A DNA stretch of 64,000 bases. Origin: JANNSX01 sp046348995 (GTDB lineage Bacteria; Pseudomonadota; Alphaproteobacteria; Rhizobiales; Hyphomicrobiaceae). The notes under the pieces were generated by a model, which saw nothing but the letters and a program-made list of their open reading frames with translations, did no database searches and was not told the DNA's origin. The stretch covers positions 248,001 through 312,000 of the forward strand of contig JAXMDB010000004.1 in the NCBI GenBank assembly GCA_046348995.1, in the 5' to 3' direction. Positions 58,779 through 64,000 of this stretch are shown here, piece by piece. The position numbers and the translations under genes are program-made. Numbering within the stretch: the stretch's first letter is position 1; each line of letters begins with the position of its first letter.

Positions 58779-59990
58779 GTGGCCGAGGACGCCGATGCGC
58801 GGGACGCCGCGCCGCCCAGATACCCCGAGCTCTATGACGCGTTCGACCGCAGCTCTCCGATCGTCGCGCGCGACTTCGATGCGGTCAACGACGACCTGCT
58901 CGCGCACTGCCCGGTGGCGCACACCGCCCGGCGCGACGAGGAGGGCTACTGGCTGGTCAGCCGCTTCGAGGACGTGCGCCTGCTCGGCCAGTCCCGCGCT
59001 TTCACGACCGCACACGGACTTCACCCCGGCCGGCTGGAGCGTTGGGCGCCGGAGGAGGTCGAGGATCCGCTGCACACGCCGCTCAGGCGGGTGATCGACA
59101 TCAACCTCTCGCCACGGGTCGTCCAGGCGGCACGCCCCGCGCTCGAGGCCGCGGCGCACCGCCTGATCGATGCCTTCATCGAGGACGGCCGCGTCGACGC
59201 CGTCGCGCAGTACGGGCGGCGCCTCGCGGGCGAAGCCTTTTCTATCGTCACCGGCATGCCGACCGAGGACACCCCCGACATCGTCGCCTGGTTTCACGCC
59301 CGCTTTCTCGGCGCGACCGCCGAGGAGCGCCAGGCAGGCACGGACCGCCTGCTCGACTATCATCGCGCGTTTCTTCAGCGCCGGCGTGCCGAGGGGCCGC
59401 GCGGCGACCTCATCGACGCCGTGATCGCCTTCGAGCACGAGGGCTTCGACGACGAGGCGAAGGCCGGCTGCATCACGCAGCTGAGCGAGGGCGGGCTGCT
59501 GACGACGAGCAACGTGCTCGGCGCCGCGCTCCTGTATCTCGCCGGGCGGCCGGACGACCGCCGCCTCATGATCGCCGAGCCCGAGCGTCTGCCGCGCGCG
59601 CTCGAGGAGTGGCTGCGCACCGCCTCGAGCGTGTTCGCGGTCGGCCGGTGCGCGACCGAGGCGGTCGAGGTCGGCGGCGTCGCGATCGCGCCCGGCGACT
59701 GGGTGTACATGAACTTCGCAGCTGCAAACCGCGATCCGCGGAAATTCACCGACCCCGAGCAAATTGCGCTCGACCGCTGGCCCAACCCCCATGTCGCCTT
59801 CGGCTTCGGCCGCCACCGCTGCCCGGGCTCGCACTTGGCGCGGCAGAGCCTGCTCGTCGGCATCGAGGCGTTTCTCGCGCGCATCCCAGACTTCACGACC
59901 GCGCCGGGCTACGTCCCGAGCTACGAGGTCGCCGGCTTACGCACGCTGCGCTCGCTCCACCTGCGCTTCGACGCAGGCGGTGTACGATGA
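58779..59990 (+). CDS. Cytochrome P450
   Basis: The 403-aa enzyme starts at a GTG with AGGAGA upstream. It has the I-helix GGLLTT, the ExxR-type EEWLR, and the haem loop FGFGRHRCPGSH, with Cys348 as proximal ligand. Size and sequence fit a soluble bacterial class I P450 that takes electrons from a ferredoxin. The stop codon overlaps the start of a ferredoxin gene (ATGA), so the two are co-translated. The substrate is unknown; fatty acids, terpenes and aromatic compounds are all possible. Confidence 0.93.
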   Translation: MAEDADARDAAPPRYPELYDAFDRSSPIVARDFDAVNDDLLAHCPVAHTARRDEEGYWLVSRFEDVRLLGQSRAFTTAHGLHPGRLERWAPEEVEDPLHTPLRRVIDINLSPRVVQAARPALEAAAHRLIDAFIEDGRVDAVAQYGRRLAGEAFSIVTGMPTEDTPDIVAWFHARFLGATAEERQAGTDRLLDYHRAFLQRRRAEGPRGDLIDAVIAFEHEGFDDEAKAGCITQLSEGGLLTTSNVLGAALLYLAGRPDDRRLMIAEPERLPRALEEWLRTASSVFAVGRCATEAVEVGGVAIAPGDWVYMNFAAANRDPRKFTDPEQIALDRWPNPHVAFGFGRHRCPGSHLARQSLLVGIEAFLARIPDFTTAPGYVPSYEVAGLRTLRSLHLRFDAGGVR

Positions 59991-60199
59991 AGGCGCGCAT
60001 TCATGCCGACCGTTGCTCGGGCCACGGGCGCTGCTATTCGCTGGCGCCTGCCGTCTACACGGCAGACGACGCGGGCTACAACGCCTGCCGGGGCCAGGTG
60101 ATCGAGGTGCCGCCCGGCCGCGAGGCCGCCGCGCGCGAGGGCGCCGAGAGCTGCCCGGAGGCCGCGATCGATCTCCTCGACGACGCAGCGGGAGAGTGA
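59987..60199 (+). CDS. [3Fe-4S]/[4Fe-4S] ferredoxin, P450 partner
   Basis: The 70-aa protein has Cys10-x5-Cys16 (CSGHGRC) and Cys56-Pro, the pattern of small bacterial P450 ferredoxins in which the second cluster Cys position is replaced (here His13), giving [3Fe-4S] or a His-ligated cluster. Cys34 is extra. Its ATG overlaps the P450 stop codon by 4 bp, so it is almost certainly the dedicated electron donor. No reductase gene is directly adjacent; the ferredoxin reductase at 54980 might serve. Confidence 0.9.
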   Translation: MKARIHADRCSGHGRCYSLAPAVYTADDAGYNACRGQVIEVPPGREAAAREGAESCPEAAIDLLDDAAGE

Positions 60200-60387
60200 G
60201 CGGTGGATGTCGATTTGACCCGCAGGCGAGGATGACGGGCTGCTGGCTTTGACAGGCTTGGGCGGACGACAGGGGCTTTCGAGCGGCAGAACCGCCTCGA
60301 TTGCGAGGGCAGAACAGACGGCCCGGTGACGCCAGCGCTCGTCGCCATGAAGCTCGCGAGCTACAAACCGACGTGACAGGGAAAACC

Positions 60388-61248
60388 ATGGCAGATATCG
60401 CAGTCATAGGGCTCGGGCCCATGGGAGGGGCGCTCGCAAAAGCCCTGATGGCGAAGGGTCACAAGACGGCCGTCTGGAATCGAACCGCCGATCGGATGCG
60501 GCCACTCGTGCAGGCCGGTGCGATCGGCGCGAAAAGCGTCACCGAAGCGATCTCGCTCGCACCCATCGCGATCGTCTGCGTCCCGACCTACGCGATCACG
60601 CGCGAGCTCATCGATGTGCCTGAGGCGAAGGCGGCACTGAAAGGCCGCACGCTCGTCCAGCTCAGCACAGGTACGCCCGACGACGCCCGATCGCTCGCAG
60701 CGTGGGCGGAGGGGGTGTGCGGCGGCTATCTCGACGGCGCCATCATGGCCTTCCCCCAGGAGATCGGCGGACCGCCGACAGTGATACTCGTCGCAGGCAG
60801 CGATGCGGCCTGGCAGCGCTGCAGGCCCTATCTCGAGGCCTTCGGGGGCAAGCTCAAGTATCTCGGAGAGAACCCCGGCGCGGCATCCGCCTTCGATTTC
60901 GCACTCCTGGTGACAGGTCTCGGGCACATGCTTGGCGCGGCCCACGCCGCGGCCATCTGCGAGGCCGAAGGTATCGACCTCCAGGACTTCACGTCCGTTG
61001 CCGGGCCGCGCAATCGCGGACAGCACATCCTGGAAGCGATCATGGGCGGCACCTATGCCAATCCGGGGGCCGCGATCGCCACCTGGCAGAAGGGCCTGCA
61101 GTCGATCCAGCGCCATGCCCGCGACATGGAGTTGAGCACACAGGTCCCGGATTTCATCTCGGGCCTCCTCGCGCAGGCGATCGCGGCGGGACACGGAGAC
61201 AAGCACATCGCGGCGCTCTTCCAGATGCTGAGGCGCGAGCGGAGCTAG
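60388..61248 (+). CDS. Imine-reductase-like NADP-dependent oxidoreductase
   Basis: From the ATG at 60388 the product is 286 aa. The N-terminal Rossmann motif is VIGLGPMGGALAKALMAKGH, with NR(T) next to the second strand for NADPH, followed by VQLSTGTPDDAR and the imine-reductase-like segment YLDGAIMAFPQEIGG. The C-terminal helical domain has the long helix that forms the dimer. It belongs to the 6-phosphogluconate/beta-hydroxyacid dehydrogenase superfamily; the motif pattern favours the imine reductase branch. It lies 188 bp after the P450 ferredoxin. An upstream start at 60301 is not preferred. Confidence 0.8.
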   Translation: MADIAVIGLGPMGGALAKALMAKGHKTAVWNRTADRMRPLVQAGAIGAKSVTEAISLAPIAIVCVPTYAITRELIDVPEAKAALKGRTLVQLSTGTPDDARSLAAWAEGVCGGYLDGAIMAFPQEIGGPPTVILVAGSDAAWQRCRPYLEAFGGKLKYLGENPGAASAFDFALLVTGLGHMLGAAHAAAICEAEGIDLQDFTSVAGPRNRGQHILEAIMGGTYANPGAAIATWQKGLQSIQRHARDMELSTQVPDFISGLLAQAIAAGHGDKHIAALFQMLRRERS

Positions 61249-61569
61249 CCGATCGAGCCGGACGAGCGACTTGCGCTTCCCCGGTAGGCTGAAAGCCGTT
61301 GCAAGACATGGGCGCCCCCGATGCGCACACGCGCGGTAACCTTGTGGGTCGAAGCCGCAATGACAGCAGTGGATCACCGAGCCGCCTTGGCATCGCCAAG
61401 CGAAAGGCCCGCCCGGCAGGAGAATGCCGCTGTGCCCCCCGCGACCCGTGGGGCGTGCCAATGTCCGCGTCGCGTCATTCACCACAAGTCCAGCCGCCTC
61501 CCCCATTGACGCACCGCGTCCCCTCCCGCACCTTCGCATCGCCACCCAGGACCCCGGACCCCACGCCTC
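61249..61569. other. Spacer of 321 bp before proA
   Basis: No gene, repeat or RNA was recognised. It should contain the proA promoter. Confidence 0.6.
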
Positions 61570-62856
61570 GTGCCCGCGACCGCCGCCACAGCCTCTGCCG
61601 ACCTCGCCGCCACCATGGCTGGCATCGGGAAAGCTGCGCGGGCTGCCCAGCGGCGGCTGGCGTTGGCGACGACTGACGAGAAGAATCGGGCGCTGACCGC
61701 TGCGGCTGACGCGTTGATCGCCCGTGAGGCCCAAATTCTCGCAGCCAACGCGCGCGATCTCGACGCGGCCCGCGCTGCCGGACGGCCGGCGGCCTTCCTC
61801 GACCGTCTCAAGCTCGATCCCCAGCGCCTGGCCGCGATCGCCCAGGCGCTGCGCGACATCGCCGCGCTCCCCGATCCGGTCGGGCGCGTGCTCGCCTCCT
61901 GGACGCGGCCGAACGGCCTTAACATCGAGCGTGTGGCGACGCCGCTCGGCGTCGTCGGCATCATCTTCGAGAGCCGGCCGAACGTGACGGCCGACGCGGG
62001 CGGGCTTGCGCTGAAGGCCGGCAACGCCGCGATCCTGCGCGCGGGCTCGGACAGCCTCGCCTCGGCGCTGGCCATCCATGCTGCACTCGTGGAAGGTCTC
62101 CAGGCCGCGGGCCTCCCCGAGGCGGCGATCCAGGTCGTGCCGGTGCCGGACCGGGACGCGGTCGGGCTGATGCTCGCCGGTCTCGACGGCGCGATCGACG
62201 TCATCGTCCCGCGCGGGGGCAAGAGCCTGGTCGAGCGCGTGCAGACAGAGGCACGCGTTCCCGTGTTCGCGCATCTGGAAGGCATCTGCCACGTCTATGT
62301 CGACAAGGCCGCCGACCTCGGTATGGCCAAGCGCATCGCCGTCAACGCCAAGCTCCGGCGCACCGGCGTCTGCGGCTCGGCCGAGACGCTCATCGTCGAT
62401 CGCTCAGGCCCGCCCGAGGTGCTGCCCGCGCTCGTGAAGGCGCTGCTCGACGCCGGCTGCGCGGTGCGCGGCGACAAGGCCGCGTGCGCCGCCGATCCGC
62501 GGGTGACCCCGGCGAGCGACGCCGACTGGGGAACCGAGTATCTCGACGCGATCATCACGGTGGGTCTCGTCGACGGCGTGCCCGGCGCCGTCGCGCACAT
62601 CGCCAAGTACGGCTCCGAGCATACCGAGAGCATCGTCACCGAGGACCACGCCGCCGCCGAGCGGTTCTTGAACGAGGTCGACTCGGCCATCGTGCTCTGG
62701 AACGCGTCCACCCAGTTCGCCGACGGGGGCGAGTTCGGCATGGGCGCCGAGATCGGCATCGCCACGGGGCGGATGCATGCGCGCGGCCCCGTCGGCGTGG
62801 AGCAGCTGACGAGCTTCAAGTATAAGGTCCGGGGCAGCGGCCAGATCCGGCCCTGA
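61570..62856 (+). CDS. proA: Glutamate-5-semialdehyde dehydrogenase (gamma-glutamyl phosphate reductase)
   Basis: The 428-aa enzyme has VGIIFESRPNVTADAGGLALKAGNA, IDVIVPRGG, and the catalytic Cys in RRTGVCGSAETL. The C-terminus GPVGVEQLTSFKYKVRGSG is diagnostic for ProA. It reduces gamma-glutamyl phosphate to glutamate semialdehyde in proline synthesis. It starts with GTG at 61570. proB, usually just upstream in this order, is not in this position; the P450 and reductase genes are, so the region upstream has been rearranged. Confidence 0.96.
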   Translation: MPATAATASADLAATMAGIGKAARAAQRRLALATTDEKNRALTAAADALIAREAQILAANARDLDAARAAGRPAAFLDRLKLDPQRLAAIAQALRDIAALPDPVGRVLASWTRPNGLNIERVATPLGVVGIIFESRPNVTADAGGLALKAGNAAILRAGSDSLASALAIHAALVEGLQAAGLPEAAIQVVPVPDRDAVGLMLAGLDGAIDVIVPRGGKSLVERVQTEARVPVFAHLEGICHVYVDKAADLGMAKRIAVNAKLRRTGVCGSAETLIVDRSGPPEVLPALVKALLDAGCAVRGDKAACAADPRVTPASDADWGTEYLDAIITVGLVDGVPGAVAHIAKYGSEHTESIVTEDHAAAERFLNEVDSAIVLWNASTQFADGGEFGMGAEIGIATGRMHARGPVGVEQLTSFKYKVRGSGQIRP

Positions 62857-62864
62857 GGAGGTCC

Positions 62865-63302
62865 ATGATGGGCGAGACGCCGAAGACGCTGACCGGGCGC
62901 TGCCTGTGCGGCGACGTTCGCTTCGAGGCCGACGCACCGTTGCGGCCGGTGAGCGTCTGCCATTGCCGCCAGTGCGCGCAGTGGACGGGCTCGATGGTGA
63001 TGGCGACCTCGGTGCCCCTCGCGCGGTTCCGCTTCACGGCCGGCGAGGACACCGTCGCCTGGTATGCGGCCTCCGGCACCGCCAAGCGCGGCTTCTGCCG
63101 GCGCTGCGGCTCTAGCCTGTTCTGGAAGCCCAATGCGGGCGAGCGCATCGCGATTGCGGCCGGCAGCCTCGATCCGCCGACCGGGCTCAAGGTCGACCAC
63201 CACATCTTCGTCGCCGACAAATCGGACTACTACGACATCCACGACGGCCTGCCGCAGGAGGCGCAGTGGGGCGCGCCCGCCAAGGCCGCCGGCTCCGGAT
63301 GA
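62865..63302 (+). CDS. GFA (CENP-V/glutathione-dependent formaldehyde-activating) family protein
   Basis: The 145-aa protein has the GFA zinc motif: GRCLCGDVRFEA and CHCRQCAQWTG near the N-terminus and FCRRCGSSLFWK later, giving seven cysteines for two Zn sites. Family members were first described as glutathione-formaldehyde adduct enzymes but most are of unknown function. It begins 8 bp after proA with AGGAGG upstream; the second ATG (62868) has the better spacing. It separates proA from nadD. Confidence 0.9.
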   Translation: MMGETPKTLTGRCLCGDVRFEADAPLRPVSVCHCRQCAQWTGSMVMATSVPLARFRFTAGEDTVAWYAASGTAKRGFCRRCGSSLFWKPNAGERIAIAAGSLDPPTGLKVDHHIFVADKSDYYDIHDGLPQEAQWGAPAKAAGSG

Positions 63303-63648
63303 GGGCGCGCCCAGTGCTGCGCCACCTCGCGTGCCGACAACCCCAGATTGCCGATCGGCACTCCACCCACCCCAACCCTCCCCACGAGGGGGAGGGGGCA
63401 CGAGCATCGTACGTCCCTCGCGCTGCCATAGCCGAACATCCTGACAGGCATCGTCATCGTACCGAAGCCTCGGCGGGCGTCGCCGTAGCCGCTCACGTCG
63501 GCGGCTTACGCGATGTCCACTCAATCGGCGCGCCCTGCGTTCGGCCCGGCCCCTCCCCGTCGTCCCCTCCCCCTCGTGGGGAGGGACAGGGTGGGGGGAC
63601 GAGCCCGATACCCGACGTCGCGCAATCGCGCTCGCCACGAGCCCAGCC
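63303..63648. other. Intergenic spacer of 346 bp with inverted CT-rich repeats
   Basis: It contains two inverted copies of a CCCTCCCCACGAGGGGGAGG-type motif: one at about 63363-63398 and one, inverted, at about 63553-63600. The motif resembles the ends of the dispersed repeats at 34358 and 41467. No gene is supported. Confidence 0.65.
63363..63600. repeat. Inverted pair of CT-rich palindromes related to copies A and B
   Basis: CCACCC then CCTCCCCACGAGGGGGAGGG near 63370-63398, and the reverse orientation near 63556-63596. The central about 150 bp do not match the nested palindromes of copies A and B, so it is a related but distinct element. Confidence 0.65.
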
Positions 63649-64000
63649 ATGACCACGCGCCGCCCGCTCGCAGCCCTGCCGCATGCCGAGCCCGGCATGC
63701 GCATCGGGCTGCTCGGCGGCAGCTTCAATCCGCCCCATGCCGGTCACCGGCATGTCAGCGTGGAAGCCATGCGGCGGCTCGGGCTCGATCAGGTCTGGTG
63801 GCTCATTTCGCCGGGCAACCCGTTGAAAAGCCACGACGGTCTGCCTTCGATCGAGGAGCGGATAGCTGCCGCGATCGACGTGTCCGCGCATCCCAGGATC
63901 ATCGTCACCGGTTTCGAGCAGGCGCTCGGCTCCCCCTATACGGCCGAGACGCTCGGCACCTTGAAGCGCCGCTTGCCGCTCGTCCGGTTCGTCTGGCTGA
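63649..64000 (+). CDS. nadD: Nicotinate-nucleotide adenylyltransferase, N-terminal part
   Basis: The open frame from the ATG at 63649 runs to the window end (117 codons) and shows the nucleotidyltransferase motif GLLGGSFNPPHAGHRHV and VWWLISPGNPLKS, which are typical of NadD. It adenylates nicotinate mononucleotide in NAD synthesis. In many alphaproteobacteria nadD follows proA closely, as here. The gene continues beyond the window. Confidence 0.93.
   Translation, partial: MTTRRPLAALPHAEPGMRIGLLGGSFNPPHAGHRHVSVEAMRRLGLDQVWWLISPGNPLKSHDGLPSIEERIAAAIDVSAHPRIIVTGFEQALGSPYTAETLGTLKRRLPLVRFVWL

Overview
The window is about 64 kb of GC-rich DNA with the gene content and order of an alphaproteobacterium, most likely a member of the Hyphomicrobiales (Rhizobiales). 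The signs are a separate F0 ATP-synthase operon with both b' and b subunits, a petABC (bc1) operon, the block DUF4164 - zapA - 6S RNA - 5-formyltetrahydrofolate cyclo-ligase, and proA close to nadD. I cannot name a genus. No tRNA, rRNA or CRISPR array was seen.

Layout. 1-1683: end of atpB, then atpE, atpF', atpF. 1699-6044: CbpM/CbpA chaperone pair, an alpha/beta hydrolase, and an LLM oxidoreductase divergent from a LysR regulator. 6217-10188: a 1323-aa RTX/cadherin-repeat surface or secreted protein. 10210-14030: mtnP and petABC. 14310-21130: trmL, an omptin outer-membrane protease, an MsbA-like ABC exporter, a DUF2569 membrane protein, hemF, a Sel1-repeat protein and a frameshifted thiE-like gene. 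21375-26886: three tandem RTX paralogues. 26959-30752: class I aldolase, gap, DUF4164, zapA, 6S RNA and the 5-FTHF cyclo-ligase. 30768-31930: a palindromic repeat split by an IS481-family element, with a clear 6-bp target duplication.

31964-41417 is an accessory-looking catabolic stretch: two class III aminotransferases, a ureohydrolase, an amidase, a sulfatase, RidA and an oxalyl-CoA-synthetase-like ligase. It is peppered with dispersed repeats. 41702-48158: ketopantoate-reductase-like protein, class I glutamine amidotransferase, TauE/SafE permease, beta-hydroxyacid dehydrogenase coupled to a thioesterase, a DMT transporter fused to a TusA domain, and threonine aldolase. 48168-56283: TPR protein, exported GH3 (NagZ-like) enzyme, a large TipN-like coiled-coil membrane protein, an Hpt protein, and a [2Fe-2S] ferredoxin with a ferredoxin-NADP reductase. 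56452-64000: MttB-family methyltransferase, a repeat-filled spacer, a P450 - ferredoxin pair with an imine-reductase-like enzyme, proA, a GFA protein and the start of nadD.

The observations most worth a second look are the DMT-TusA fusion, the P450/ferredoxin/imine-reductase group, the RTX paralogue array without a local type I secretion system, the omptin with all catalytic residues, and at least three families of intergenic palindromic repeats. One of these repeats was the target of an IS481 element whose transposase stop codon lies in the duplicated target. Two genes (thiE-like and the transposase) carry single frameshifts that may be real or may be sequence errors. Many long reverse-frame ORFs are composition artefacts and were left out.
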